This document shows positions 7,926 through 16,573 of a DNA stretch of 64,000 bases, one piece after another. The DNA comes from Microbacterium oxydans (GTDB lineage Bacteria > Actinomycetota > Actinomycetes > Actinomycetales > Microbacteriaceae). The translations under genes were made by a program, and so were the position numbers. The stretch lies in contig NZ_CP092891.1 of NCBI RefSeq assembly GCF_026559675.1, forward strand, positions 434,001 to 498,000, in the 5' to 3' direction. The notes below the pieces were generated by a model, which saw nothing but the letters and a program-made list of their open reading frames with translations, had not been told where the DNA came from and made no database searches. Within the stretch, counting starts at the first letter, position 1, and every line of letters starts with the position of its first letter.

Positions 7926-10171
7926 TGACCTCTCAGACCCTGACCACGGTTCTTCCCTACCAGGACCCCGCCCTCTCGATCCCCGAGCGCGTGGCCGACC
8001 TCCTCGGACGCATGACCCTCGAGGAGAAGGTCGGGCAGATGCTCCAGCTCGACGCCCGCGACGACCTCGATGACCACATCGGACGTCGTCACGCGGGGTC
8101 GATCCTGCACACCTCGCCGGAGCGCATCATCCGCGCCAACGAGCTCACCGCCCAGACCCGCCTGCGCATCCCGCTGCTGGTCGGGGAGGACTGCATCCAT
8201 GGTCACTCGTTCTGGCCGGGTGCGACGATCTACCCGACCCAGCTGGGCATGGCCGCGTCGTGGGATGCGGATCTGCTCGAGCGCGTGGCCCGCGCGACGG
8301 CGGAGGAAGTCGCCATCACCGGCATCCACTGGACCTTCTCGCCGGTGCTGTGCATCGCCCGCGACCTGCGCTGGGGCCGCATCAGCGAGACGTTCGGCGA
8401 AGACCCGTTCCTGATCGGCGAGCTCGCGTCCGCGATGGTGCGCGGCTACCAGGGCGAAGGGCTGGAAGACCCCACGGCCATCCTCGCGACGGCGAAGCAC
8501 TTCGCCGGCTACTCCGAGACGCAGGGCGGACGCGACGCCAGCGAGGCCGACATCTCGCGCCGCAAGCTGCGCTCGTGGTTCCTGCCGCCGTTCGAGCGCG
8601 TCGCCCGCGAGGGATGCCGCACCTTCATGCTCGGCTACCAGACCACCGACGGTGTGCCGATCACGACGAACGACTGGCTGCTCAGCGATGTGCTGCGCGG
8701 CGAGTGGGGCTACACCGGCACGCTCATCACCGACTGGGACAACGTCGGCCGGATGGTGTGGGAGCAGCGGATCCAGCCCGACATCACGCACGCCGCCGCG
8801 GCGGCCGTGCGAGCCGGCAACGACATGATCATGACGACGCCGTCGTTCTACGAGGGCGCCCTGGATGCCGTCGCCAAGGGCATGCTCGCGGAGGACGCCT
8901 TCGACGAGGCCGCCGCCCGCATCCTGACGCTGAAGTTCGAGCTCGGACTCTTCGAGAACCCACGCCTGCCGGGAGCGGAGCTGGATGCCGTCGTCGGCAG
9001 TGCCGCGCACGCGGAGCTGAACCTGGAGACGGCCCGCCGCTCGATCGTGCTGCTCGAGAACGACGGTGTGCTGCCGCTCGACCCCGCTGCGGCGCTGAAG
9101 GTGGCCGTGGTGGGACCGCTCGCCGACGACGCGCAGACGCAGCTCGGCGACTGGGCGGGTGGATCCGGGCAGGCCGGGTGGCTCGACGGTCAGCCGCGCG
9201 AGATGATCACGACCGTGCTCGACGGCCTGCAGGGCATCGACGGCTGGAGCGTCACGCACGCTCGCGGCGCCGACATCCTCACGCTGGAGGAAGACCCGCA
9301 GGGTCCGTTCTTCCCGGACAAGCAGCCGCGTCCGCCCGTCGTGAAGCCGTGCGCCCCGGACGCCGAGCTGATCGCCGAGGCCGTGGCCGCAGCTTCCGAC
9401 TCCGACGTCGTGGTGGCCGTCGTCGGCGACCGGATCGAGCTCGTCGGCGAAGGGCGCTCGACCGCGACGCTCGAGCTCATCGGCGGGCAGAACGCTCTGA
9501 TCGATGCGCTCATCGCGACCGGCAAGCCCGTCGTCGTGGTGCTGCTCGCCTCCAAGCCGCTCGTGCTCCCGGCATCCGCCTCGCAGGCCGCCGCCGTGAT
9601 CTGGGCGGCGAACCCGGGCATGCAGGGTGGGCGCGCGATCGCCGAGATCGTCGCCGGTGCGGTCGAGCCCTCCGGTCGCCTGCCCATCTCGTTCGCGCGC
9701 CACGTGGGCCAGCAGCCGACCTACTACAACCAGATCCGCGGACAGCACGGCGACCGGTACGCCGACCTCACGCAGTCGCCCGCCTGGGCGTTCGGCGAGG
9801 GGCTGTCGTACACGACGATCGAGTACTCCGACCTGGAGCTGGAGTCCCTCGAGCTCGGCCGCGACGACACGATCGTCGGACACGTGACGGTCGCGAACAC
9901 CGGCACACGCCCGGCCCGCGAGACCGTGCAGGTGTACGTGCGGGACTCCGTGACGAGCGTGAGCTGGACGGACAAGGAGCTCAAGGCCTATCGCCAGGTG
10001 GACCTCGCCCCGGGGGAGTCCGCCCGTGTGCGCGTGGAGCTCCCGGTCGCGGACTGCACCATCGTCGACGGGGCGGGCGACCGCATCATCGAGGCGGGCG
10101 ACTTCGAGTTGCTGGTCGGCCCGAGCTCGCGCGACGAGGTGCTGCTCTCCGCCGACTTCTCCGTCGCCTGA
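7925..10171 (+). CDS. GH3 family beta-glucosidase
   Basis: 748-aa glycoside hydrolase family 3 enzyme without signal peptide, hence cytoplasmic. Visible landmarks are the N-terminal TIM barrel with KHFAGY and the substrate-binding RD, the nucleophile Asp in LITDWDNVG, the alpha/beta sandwich domain, and a C-terminal fibronectin-III-like domain beginning near TGTRPARETVQVYVRD. It retains beta-linked glucose (or xylose) from oligosaccharides imported by the upstream Opp-type transporter. It is the last gene of that operon; the start at 7925 overlaps the permease stop. Exact linkage and sugar specificity cannot be read from sequence. Confidence 0.92.
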   Translation: MTSQTLTTVLPYQDPALSIPERVADLLGRMTLEEKVGQMLQLDARDDLDDHIGRRHAGSILHTSPERIIRANELTAQTRLRIPLLVGEDCIHGHSFWPGATIYPTQLGMAASWDADLLERVARATAEEVAITGIHWTFSPVLCIARDLRWGRISETFGEDPFLIGELASAMVRGYQGEGLEDPTAILATAKHFAGYSETQGGRDASEADISRRKLRSWFLPPFERVAREGCRTFMLGYQTTDGVPITTNDWLLSDVLRGEWGYTGTLITDWDNVGRMVWEQRIQPDITHAAAAAVRAGNDMIMTTPSFYEGALDAVAKGMLAEDAFDEAAARILTLKFELGLFENPRLPGAELDAVVGSAAHAELNLETARRSIVLLENDGVLPLDPAAALKVAVVGPLADDAQTQLGDWAGGSGQAGWLDGQPREMITTVLDGLQGIDGWSVTHARGADILTLEEDPQGPFFPDKQPRPPVVKPCAPDAELIAEAVAAASDSDVVVAVVGDRIELVGEGRSTATLELIGGQNALIDALIATGKPVVVVLLASKPLVLPASASQAAAVIWAANPGMQGGRAIAEIVAGAVEPSGRLPISFARHVGQQPTYYNQIRGQHGDRYADLTQSPAWAFGEGLSYTTIEYSDLELESLELGRDDTIVGHVTVANTGTRPARETVQVYVRDSVTSVSWTDKELKAYRQVDLAPGESARVRVELPVADCTIVDGAGDRIIEAGDFELLVGPSSRDEVLLSADFSVA

Positions 10172-10189
10172 CCCGCATCCGGTTCCGCA

Positions 10190-10262
10190 CCGAGACCCAC
10201 GTCGGTCGCCGATACCCCGCCGCCCATGTGCGGCGCGGGCCCCTGGGTGACGTGGGTCTCGG
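10190..10262. terminator. long nested inverted repeat, convergent terminator candidate
   Basis: Perfect 14-bp arms CCGAGACCCACGTC (10190-10203) and GACGTGGGTCTCGG (10249-10262) enclose a second GC-rich stem around CGCCGC/GCGGCG. It lies between the convergent GH3 gene and soxR. The placement suggests a bidirectional transcription stop, although there is no U-tract. Confidence 0.5.
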
Positions 10263-10277
10263 CGTCGACGGACGGGG

Positions 10278-10727
10278 TCAGTCCTGCAGGCGCTGGGGGC
10301 CGGAGCCCTGGGTGCCGAGCGCGTCGTCGGGGTTGAGCAGGCCGCACGCCTTCATCGACAGGCAGCCGCAGCCGATGCATCCGGTGAGCTCGCGTTCGAG
10401 CCGCTCGATCCCTTCGCGCCGCTTCTCCAGCTCCCGCTTCCATCGGCGCGAGGCCCGCTGCCAGTCGGCATGGCTCGGGGTCTCGGTCAGCGGCACGTCC
10501 GCGAAGGCGGTCTGCACGTCGGACAGCGGGATGCCGAGGCGCTTGGCGACCGTGATGAGCGAGACCCGCCGCAGCATGTGCCGCGCATAGCGGCGCTGAT
10601 TGCCGGGCGTGCGGGTGGAGGCGATGAGCCCGAGCGTCTCGTAGAAGTGCAGGGCGGAGGCGGCGACACCGGTGCGCCGGGTCATCTCGCCGATCGTCAG
10701 AGCTTCGTCGGGTGCGTGCGGACTCAT
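10278..10727 (-). CDS. soxR: redox-sensing MerR-family activator SoxR
   Basis: 149-aa MerR-family regulator. The winged HTH ([20 protein letters not shown], residues 10-29) is followed by a dimerisation helix and the diagnostic [2Fe-2S] ligand pattern [12 protein letters not shown] (Cys117, 120, 122, 128; CX2CXCX5C) that defines SoxR. The ATG at 10727 is preferred over upstream in-frame ATG 10757, because the latter lies inside the SoxR operator. Family knowledge: one-electron oxidation of the cluster by redox-cycling compounds activates target promoters. The divergent ferredoxin operon carries a near-perfect SoxR box, so it is the obvious target. Confidence 0.95.
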   Translation of the reverse strand: MSPHAPDEALTIGEMTRRTGVAASALHFYETLGLIASTRTPGNQRRYARHMLRRVSLITVAKRLGIPLSDVQTAFADVPLTETPSHADWQRASRRWKRELEKRREGIERLERELTGCIGCGCLSMKACGLLNPDDALGTQGSGPQRLQD

Positions 10728-10747
10728 CCGGCTGCCTTTCCCTCGAT

Positions 10748-10778
10748 TTGACTTCAAGTGTACTTGAGGTTTTACGGT
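10748..10778 (+). promoter_or_regulatory. SoxR-controlled promoter with canonical SoxR box
   Basis: The element CTTCAAGTGTACTTGAGG (10752-10769) matches the SoxR consensus CCTCAAGNNNNCTTGAGG with one deviation. It sits between TTGACT (10748-10753) and TACGGT (10773-10778). The spacer is 19 bp, the overlong spacing characteristic of MerR/SoxR-activated promoters. The promoter reads into the ferredoxin/FNR/flavin reductase/SOD operon, with a leader of roughly 60 nt. Confidence 0.9.
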
Positions 10779-10846
10779 GGACGAGTGGCTCAGGAATGGG
10801 CCGATCGACCGAACGAGGACAGCGTGACCCGAACGAAGACCCCGCG

Positions 10847-11173
10847 ATGACCTATGTGATCGCCCTGCCGTGCGTCGATGTGAAGGACAAGGCCTGCATC
10901 GACGAGTGCCCCGTCGACTGCATCTACGAGGGTGAACGGTCGTTGTACATCCACCCGGACGAGTGCGTCGACTGCGGCGCCTGCGAGCCGGTGTGCCCGG
11001 TCGAGGCCATCTTCTACGAGGACGACCTGCCCGACGAGTGGCAGGACTACTACAAGGCGAACGTCGAGTTCTTCGACGAGCTCGGATCCCCGGGAGGCGC
11101 AGCCAAGACGGGGATGCTCACGTTCGACCACCCGATCATCGCGGCGCTCGCACCGCAGGGGGAGCACGCATGA
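10847..11173 (+). CDS. fdxA: 7Fe/bacterial-type ferredoxin
   Basis: 108-aa low-potential iron-sulfur electron carrier. The N-terminus (MTYVIALPC) with [11 protein letters not shown] and the second motif [16 protein letters not shown] are those of actinobacterial FdxA ferredoxins with one [3Fe-4S] and one [4Fe-4S] cluster. An in-frame ATG at 10796 would add 17 residues, but family members begin at MTYVI, so 10847 is used. It is the first gene behind the SoxR box. Its stop overlaps the start of the ferredoxin reductase (ATGA), so both partners are made together. Confidence 0.93.
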   Translation: MTYVIALPCVDVKDKACIDECPVDCIYEGERSLYIHPDECVDCGACEPVCPVEAIFYEDDLPDEWQDYYKANVEFFDELGSPGGAAKTGMLTFDHPIIAALAPQGEHA

Positions 11174-12528
11174 CCGTCCACGAACCGCGCATCGCCATCG
11201 TCGGGGCGGGACCCGCCGGCATCTACGCCGCCGACATCCTCCTCGGGCTCGCGCCGACCGCATCGATCGACCTGTTCGAGAAGCTGCCGGCGCCCTACGG
11301 GCTCGTGCGCTACGGCGTCGCTCCCGACCATCCGCGCATCCGCAAGATCACGGATGCGCTGCACGACGTGCTCGTGAATCCGCGCATCCGGCTGCGCTGC
11401 AACGTCGAGATCGGCGTCGACATCACGATCGACGAGCTCCGTGCGGCGTATGACGGCGTGATCGTCGCGACCGGTGCCGACCTCGACGTCAGCCTCGACA
11501 TCCCCGGCATCGACCTGCCCGGCTCCTTCGGCGCGGCCGACTTCGTCGCCTGGTACGACGGGCATCCCGATGTGTCGCGCACCTGGCCGCTCGCGGCCGA
11601 GTCGGTCGCCGTGCTCGGGGCGGGGAACGTCGCGCTCGACGTCACGAGGATCCTCGCCAAGCACGCCTCGCAGCTGACCCACACCGACACCCCGGACGCG
11701 GTGCTCGACCAGCTCGCCGCCAGCCCGCTGCGCGACGTGCACCTGTTCGCACGCCGGGGACCCGCCGATGTGCGCTTCTCCGCGCTGGAGCTGCGGGAGC
11801 TCGCCGAGCAGGACGACGTCGACGTGATCGTCGACCCGGACGAACTCGCCCTGGACGAGCACGCCGAGCGGATGATCGCGCAGTTCTCGCAGCGCCGCAT
11901 CATCGTGCGCACCCTGACCGAGTGGGCGGCCCTCGATCCCGCGAGCCGCACGGCCTCACGCCGCATCCACCTCCACCTGCGGCAGCGCCCGGTGCGCCTG
12001 CTGGGCACGGACCGGGTGACCGGCATCGAGATGGAGCGCACGGCCTCCGACGAGCTGGGCCGCATGGTCGGCACCGGCGAGCTGCTGCGCTACGACGTCG
12101 GAGCGGTCTACCGGGCTGTCGGATACCGTTCCACCCCGGTTCCGGGGATGCCGTTCGACGCCGATCTCGGCGTCGTCCCGCACGCGGAGGGCCGGGTCCT
12201 CGATGCTGCGGGCGCACCCATCCCGCGGCTGTACGCGACGGGCTGGATCAAGCGCGGACCGGTCGGCCTGATCGGCTCGACGAAGTCGGATGCGGCGCAG
12301 ACCGTCCGCCACCTCGTCGACGACCTCGAGGCCGTCGAGGGCGCGGGGAGCGATGCCGATCCGTCCGCACGCCTCGCGCACGAGATCGACCTCGACGGCT
12401 GGCTGCGCATCGACGCGGCCGAGCGCGGGGCGGGAGCCGCGCGCGGGCGCGAGCGCACCAAGATCGTCGAGCGCGGAGAGATGCTCGAACACGCGAAGCA
12501 GGAGCAGATGACGGAGGCCGGCCGATGA
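11170..12528 (+). CDS. fprA: ferredoxin-NADP+ reductase, FprA/adrenodoxin-reductase type
   Basis: 452-aa flavoenzyme that shuttles electrons between NADPH and ferredoxin. FAD-binding [15 protein letters not shown] lies at the N-terminus, followed by the family segment [14 protein letters not shown]; the NADP-binding motif is [15 protein letters not shown]; the C-terminal [20 protein letters not shown] is typical of FprA. Length matches mycobacterial FprA. It overlaps both the ferredoxin stop and the next start by 4 nt. Being under SoxR control, it may supply reducing power during redox-cycler stress, and possibly re-reduce SoxR itself; the latter is inference. Confidence 0.94.
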   Translation: MTVHEPRIAIVGAGPAGIYAADILLGLAPTASIDLFEKLPAPYGLVRYGVAPDHPRIRKITDALHDVLVNPRIRLRCNVEIGVDITIDELRAAYDGVIVATGADLDVSLDIPGIDLPGSFGAADFVAWYDGHPDVSRTWPLAAESVAVLGAGNVALDVTRILAKHASQLTHTDTPDAVLDQLAASPLRDVHLFARRGPADVRFSALELRELAEQDDVDVIVDPDELALDEHAERMIAQFSQRRIIVRTLTEWAALDPASRTASRRIHLHLRQRPVRLLGTDRVTGIEMERTASDELGRMVGTGELLRYDVGAVYRAVGYRSTPVPGMPFDADLGVVPHAEGRVLDAAGAPIPRLYATGWIKRGPVGLIGSTKSDAAQTVRHLVDDLEAVEGAGSDADPSARLAHEIDLDGWLRIDAAERGAGAARGRERTKIVERGEMLEHAKQEQMTEAGR

Positions 12529-13034
12529 CCGCGACACCAGTACCCACCACTGTCGGCGAGGGGCTCAAGGACGCGTTCCGCACGCACCCCGCCGGCGTCG
12601 CCATCATCACGGCATCGACACCCGACGGTCCGGTCGGACTCACCGCGTCGAGCGTCGCGTCGGTGGCCGTCGACCCCGCCGCGATCGTGTTCTCGGTCAC
12701 GAGGGCGACCGGTTCCGCCGGCGCGATCCTCGGGGCGGCCACGTTCGTCGTGCACCTCATCGACGACGAGCACTCCGCCCTCGCGCAGAGCTTCGCGGTC
12801 AGCGGCTCGGAGCGCTTCACGCCCGATCAGGGCTGGTCGACGCTGCCGACCGGCGAGCCGCATCTCCCGGAGGCCCGGGTCGCGCTGCGCTGCCGCACCC
12901 TCCAGACGGTGCCGGTCGGCTCGTCGACCGTGGTGATCGCCGAGGTGCTCGAGGTGCTGCCCGGTGAGCCGGGCCGTCCGCTCGTCTACCTCGACCGTCG
13001 CTTCCACGCCCTTCCGCACGACACCCACCACTGA
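12525..13034 (+). CDS. flavin reductase family protein (FMN-binding split barrel)
   Basis: 169-aa flavin reductase-like protein. The fold signature is visible: HPAGVAIITAS, then GLTASSVASVAVDPAAIVFSV, then FVVHLIDDEHSALAQSFA. Such proteins reduce FMN/FAD with NAD(P)H, or serve as partners of flavin-dependent monooxygenases. No monooxygenase gene is adjacent, so a role in the SoxR stress operon (reduced flavin supply or quinone/flavin detoxification) is inferred. The start overlaps the FprA stop (ATGA). Confidence 0.88.
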   Translation: MTATPVPTTVGEGLKDAFRTHPAGVAIITASTPDGPVGLTASSVASVAVDPAAIVFSVTRATGSAGAILGAATFVVHLIDDEHSALAQSFAVSGSERFTPDQGWSTLPTGEPHLPEARVALRCRTLQTVPVGSSTVVIAEVLEVLPGEPGRPLVYLDRRFHALPHDTHH

Positions 13035-13046
13035 AAGGAAGACGTC

Positions 13047-13676
13047 ATGTCCACTCTCTACACGCTCCCCGAGCTCCCCTACGACTACTCGGCGCTGGAG
13101 CCGCACATCTCCGGCAAGATCATGGAGCTGCACCACTCCAAGCACCACCAGGCCTACGTGACGGGCGCGAACACGGCCCTCGAGCAGCTCGCGACGGCCC
13201 GCAGCGCCGGTGACCTCGCGAACGTCAACAAGCTCGAGAAGGACCTCGCGTTCAACCTCGGCGGCCACATCAACCACTCGGTGTTCTGGCAGAACCTCTC
13301 GCCCGAGGGTGGCGGGGCTCCCGAGGGCGAGCTCGAGGCCGCGCTCGTCGACGCGTTCGGTTCGATCGACGCCTTCCGCGCGCACTTCACCGCCACGGCG
13401 TTGGGCGTGCAGGGATCGGGCTGGGCCGTCCTCGCCTGGGACAGCGTGGGCGCCCGCCCCGTGATCTTCCAGCTGTTCGACCAGCAGGGCAACGCGCCCC
13501 TGGGCGTCACCCCGCTGCTGCAGCTCGATGTCTGGGAGCACGCGTACTACCTCGACTACCTCAACGTGCGCGCCGACTACGTCAAGGCGTTCTGGAACCT
13601 CGTGAACTGGCCCGACGTGCAGCGCCGCTTCGAGGCCGCCCGCACCGCGACCCAGGGCCTCATCGTCGCGAGCTGA
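13047..13676 (+). CDS. sodA: superoxide dismutase, Fe/Mn family
   Basis: 209-aa cytoplasmic superoxide dismutase. It begins with the typical [19 protein letters not shown] and contains the metal ligands in [12 protein letters not shown] (first His), [10 protein letters not shown] (second His) and [12 protein letters not shown] (Asp and third His). Length is normal. Mn, Fe or cambialistic metal use cannot be decided here. It is last in the SoxR-box operon, 12 nt after the flavin reductase, with an AAGGAAG ribosome site, so superoxide defence is probably co-induced by redox-active compounds. Confidence 0.95.
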   Translation: MSTLYTLPELPYDYSALEPHISGKIMELHHSKHHQAYVTGANTALEQLATARSAGDLANVNKLEKDLAFNLGGHINHSVFWQNLSPEGGGAPEGELEAALVDAFGSIDAFRAHFTATALGVQGSGWAVLAWDSVGARPVIFQLFDQQGNAPLGVTPLLQLDVWEHAYYLDYLNVRADYVKAFWNLVNWPDVQRRFEAARTATQGLIVAS

Positions 13677-13685
13677 CGCTCCGGG

Positions 13686-13723
13686 CGATCGCCCGTCTCC
13701 GCGCTACAGGAGGCGGGCGGTCG
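13686..13723. terminator. convergent terminator between sodA and the LacI gene
   Basis: Imperfect 15-bp stem (CGATCGCCCGTCTCC at 13686-13700 with GGAGGCGGGCGGTCG at 13709-13723, two mismatches) in the short space between convergent genes. It overlaps the last codons of the LacI gene. It is a likely bidirectional stop without a U-tract. Confidence 0.5.
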
Positions 13724-14711
13724 TCCCTCGTACGTTCAGCTCGTAGGGCAGGGCCGAGGGGATGTGCACGGCATCCGGGGCGGTGAGCTTCGCCAGCACC
13801 GCATCCGCCGCGCGTTCCCCCTGCCCGAGCGGGAACTGGTCGACAGTGGTGAGGCGGAAGAACTCGCCGAGCTCGTGGCCGTCGATGCCCACGATCGACA
13901 GCTCCTCCGGCACGCTGAAGCCGAGGTCGCGTGCGGCGAGGAGAGCCCCGATCGCCATCTCGTCCGACGCGGCGAACACCGCGGTCGGCCGGGGGCCCGG
14001 TCGTCCGAGCAGCTGCTTGGCTGCCCGATAGCCGCCCTCGACCGTGAAGTCCGCCGGCTCCAGGAAGGCGTGATTGAGCGGGATGCCGGCCTTCGCCAGA
14101 GCCCTCTCGAAGCCCAGGCGGCGGTTGGTCGGGATGTGGAAGTCGATGTCGAACTCGGGGTTGGCGCCGATGTGCGCGATGTCGGTGTGACCGAGGCTGA
14201 TCAGGTGCTCGGTCGCCAGCTGCGCCACCGCCACGTCGTCGACCGTGAGGGTGTCGAGCTTCGGGTTCGGGCCGCCGATCGCGATCACGGGGAGCCCGAG
14301 GTCGAGCAGGTGCTGCGTCTCGTCCTCGTCGAGCTCGATCGACACGGCGATCACGGCGTCCACTCGCTGTCGGCGCAGGAAGGTGTCGAACACATGCCGG
14401 CGCACGTCCTTGTCGGCGGTGATGTTGTAGAGCGTGATGTCGTAGCCCGCCCGCATGAGCGCGGCCGAGACACCGGACAGCACCGTGCTGAAGAACCACC
14501 GGTCGAGGAACGGGACGACGACCCCGATGTTGCGGGTGCGTCCGGACGCGAGGCTCGATGCGCGCGAGGAGACCACGTAGCCGAGGGACTGGGCCGCGGC
14601 CTGCACCCGCTCCCTCGCGGACTCGGATACGTGGCCACGGCCGCTGAGCGCGCGCGAGACGGTCGCGGTGGAGACCCCGGCGAGCCGGGCGACCTCATCG
14701 ATGCTGGCCAT
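13704..14711 (-). CDS. LacI family transcriptional regulator
   Basis: 335-aa LacI/GalR-type repressor. The HTH reads SIDEVARLAGVSTATVSRAL (residues 3-22) followed by the hinge helix (SSRASSLASGRT) and a periplasmic-binding-protein-like effector domain (from NIGVVVPFL). It is downstream of, and co-oriented with, the GH13 alpha-glucosidase, whose promoter contains the classic LacI-family palindrome TGCAAACGCTTACA. It is therefore the best candidate for that operator, making it a maltose/alpha-glucoside repressor by inference. The ATG start is preceded by AGAGGAAC. Confidence 0.92.
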   Translation of the reverse strand: MASIDEVARLAGVSTATVSRALSGRGHVSESARERVQAAAQSLGYVVSSRASSLASGRTRNIGVVVPFLDRWFFSTVLSGVSAALMRAGYDITLYNITADKDVRRHVFDTFLRRQRVDAVIAVSIELDEDETQHLLDLGLPVIAIGGPNPKLDTLTVDDVAVAQLATEHLISLGHTDIAHIGANPEFDIDFHIPTNRRLGFERALAKAGIPLNHAFLEPADFTVEGGYRAAKQLLGRPGPRPTAVFAASDEMAIGALLAARDLGFSVPEELSIVGIDGHELGEFFRLTTVDQFPLGQGERAADAVLAKLTAPDAVHIPSALPYELNVRGTTARLL

Positions 14712-14728
14712 GTGTTCCTCTGAGAAGT

Positions 14729-14790
14729 CGTTCCGGTCGCGGTTCCCGTCGTCTCACGATGGGCGAGGGACGGGATCCGCGACCGGAACG
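14729..14790 (-). terminator. long hairpin between GH13 gene and its presumed regulator
   Basis: The arms CGTTCCGGTCGCGG (14729-14742) and CCGCGACCGGAACG (14777-14790) are perfectly complementary. They are extended inward by TCCCGTC/GACGGGA after a single T-T mismatch, giving about 22 bp around an 18-nt loop. It lies 15 nt past the GH13 stop and 18 nt before the LacI start. It would terminate or attenuate read-through from the glucosidase into the regulator gene. Confidence 0.6.
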
Positions 14791-14804
14791 CGGTGTTCGG
14801 CGGG

Positions 14805-16466
14805 TCAGACCGTGGTGTACCAGACGGCGGTGTCGACCGGGATCGACGAGCCGTCGAACGGCTGGCTCTTCAGCATCACGCTCGCGTCGGCAGGCAGCTC
14901 GATCGGCTCGGTGCCGAGGTTCGCGACCACGTGCACGTCGCCGCGGCGGAAGGCCACTGCGTCGGCTCCGGCATCCTCCCAGATGAGCGAGCCCAGGCCG
15001 AAGCCGTGCTCACGACGGGCGGCGAGCAGGCGCTTGTACAGCGCGAGCGTCGAGCCCGGGTCGACCTCCTCGACGTCGCGGGCGTAGGTCGCCCACTCCG
15101 CCGGCTGGGGCAGCCACGACAGACCGGTCTCGTTGAAGCCGAAGGCCGGAGCCTCCGCCTCCCAGGGGAGCGGCACGCGGCATCCGTCGCGCCCGTAGCG
15201 CTCGCCGTTCGTGCGGAACCAGGTCGGGTCCTGACGGAACTCGTCCGGGATCTCCATGGCCTCCGGAAGCCCGAGCTCCTCGCCCTGGTACAGGTACGAC
15301 GAGCCGGGGAGGGCCAGCATCAGCGTGGTCGCGGCGCGGGCGCGGGCCAGGCCGATCGCCGTGTCGGGCTTGTCCGGGGTGTTCGGGCCGATGCCCTCGC
15401 CCTGCGGGTTGTCGGCCGTGAGGGCCAGGCGCGAGGCGTGGCGCACCACGTCGTGGTTCGACAGCACCCACGTGCTCGGGGCGCCGACCGCGCCGAAGTC
15501 GTCGAGGGACTCGCGGATCACGTCGCCGAGTGCCTTCGCGTTCCACGGCGTGAGCAGGTACGGGAAGTTGAAGGTCTGGTGCATCTCGTCCGGACGCACC
15601 CAGAGGGCGGTCTGCTTCAGCGTCGGCATCCAGGCCTCGCCGCACAGGGCGCGGTCGCCGTCGTACTCCGCGAGGACCTTGTGCCAGTCACGGTAGATGT
15701 CGTGCACGCCGTCCTGACCCCAGTACGGCACGTTCTGCTCGCCGCCGCCCATCGAGTCGGCGTCGGCCGGGGGCGTGTAGTCGGGCAGGCCGTCGGCCTT
15801 GATCATGCCGTGGGCGACGTCGACGCGGAAGCCGTCGACACCGCGGTCGAGCCAGAAGCGCAGGATGGAGCGGAACTCCTCGCGCACCTCCTCGTTGGTC
15901 CAGTCGAAGTCGGGCTGCGTGGCGTCGAAGATGTGCAGGTACCACTGTCCGGGAGTGCCGTCGGCCTCGGTGATGCGCTCCCACATGCCGCCGCCGAACA
16001 CGGACTGCCAGTTGTTCGGCGGGAGCTCGCCGTTCTCGCCCTTGCCGTCGCGGAAGATGTAGCGCGCACGCTCGGGGCTGCCCGGCGCCGCCTTGAGGGC
16101 CTCCTGGAACCAGACGTGCTGGTCGGACGAGTGGTTCGGGACCAGGTCGACGACCACGCGGATGTCGCGGGCGTGCGCGGCCGCCAGCATGTCGTCGAAG
16201 TCGGCCAGCGTGCCGAACAGCGGGTCGACGTCACGGTAGTCCGCGACGTCGTAGCCGGCGTCGCGCTGCGGGCTGGTCATGAACGGGCTCAGCCAGATCG
16301 CGTCGACGCCGAGCTCCTGGAGGGAGTCGAGTCGACTGGTGATCCCCGGCAGGTCGCCGATGCCGTCGCCCGAGGCGTCGGCGAAGGAGCGGGGGTAGAT
16401 CTGGTAGATGACGGCGCTGCGCCACCACTCGGAACCGGGGGCTGCGATCTGCTCAAGCTGTGCCAT
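14805..16466 (-). CDS. GH13 alpha-glucosidase / oligo-1,6-glucosidase
   Basis: 553-aa intracellular alpha-amylase-superfamily enzyme. Conserved regions visible are YQIYPRSF, VDLVPNHSSDQH (region I), GFRVDVAHGM with the nucleophile Asp (region II), ALCGEAW with the acid/base Glu (region III) and VLSNHDVVRH (region IV). The pattern fits GH13 alpha-glucosidases that act on maltose, isomaltose or trehalose-type sugars. There is no signal peptide. The ATG is preceded at 6 nt by TAGCCT (16473-16478), implying a leaderless mRNA, and a LacI operator occupies the adjacent spacer. A linked LacI regulator lies downstream. Confidence 0.92.
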   Translation of the reverse strand: MAQLEQIAAPGSEWWRSAVIYQIYPRSFADASGDGIGDLPGITSRLDSLQELGVDAIWLSPFMTSPQRDAGYDVADYRDVDPLFGTLADFDDMLAAAHARDIRVVVDLVPNHSSDQHVWFQEALKAAPGSPERARYIFRDGKGENGELPPNNWQSVFGGGMWERITEADGTPGQWYLHIFDATQPDFDWTNEEVREEFRSILRFWLDRGVDGFRVDVAHGMIKADGLPDYTPPADADSMGGGEQNVPYWGQDGVHDIYRDWHKVLAEYDGDRALCGEAWMPTLKQTALWVRPDEMHQTFNFPYLLTPWNAKALGDVIRESLDDFGAVGAPSTWVLSNHDVVRHASRLALTADNPQGEGIGPNTPDKPDTAIGLARARAATTLMLALPGSSYLYQGEELGLPEAMEIPDEFRQDPTWFRTNGERYGRDGCRVPLPWEAEAPAFGFNETGLSWLPQPAEWATYARDVEEVDPGSTLALYKRLLAARREHGFGLGSLIWEDAGADAVAFRRGDVHVVANLGTEPIELPADASVMLKSQPFDGSSIPVDTAVWYTTV

Positions 16467-16472
16467 GCGAAC

Positions 16473-16493
16473 AGGCTACTGCAAACGCTTACA
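16473..16493 (-). promoter_or_regulatory. GH13 promoter with LacI-family operator
   Basis: TGCAAACGCTTACA (16480-16493) is a near-symmetric palindrome with the central CG typical of LacI/GalR operators. It lies directly upstream of the minus-strand -10-like TAGCCT (16473-16478), which is 6 nt from the GH13 start codon. A bound repressor would block polymerase at the -35/-10 spacer. The adjacent LacI gene (13704-14711) is the likely binder. Confidence 0.8.
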
Positions 16494-16573
16494 TTCTTGC
16501 CAGAGCGGCAATCGAATCGGTTCGACACGGAGGCCCGGGAGTATGGTGAGGCATCCGATGAGTGGAGGCTGTC

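Noticed and set aside
10796..10846. 17-codon N-terminal extension of the ferredoxin from ATG 10796
   Set aside because: Ferredoxins of this type begin at MTYVI; the extension has no family similarity.
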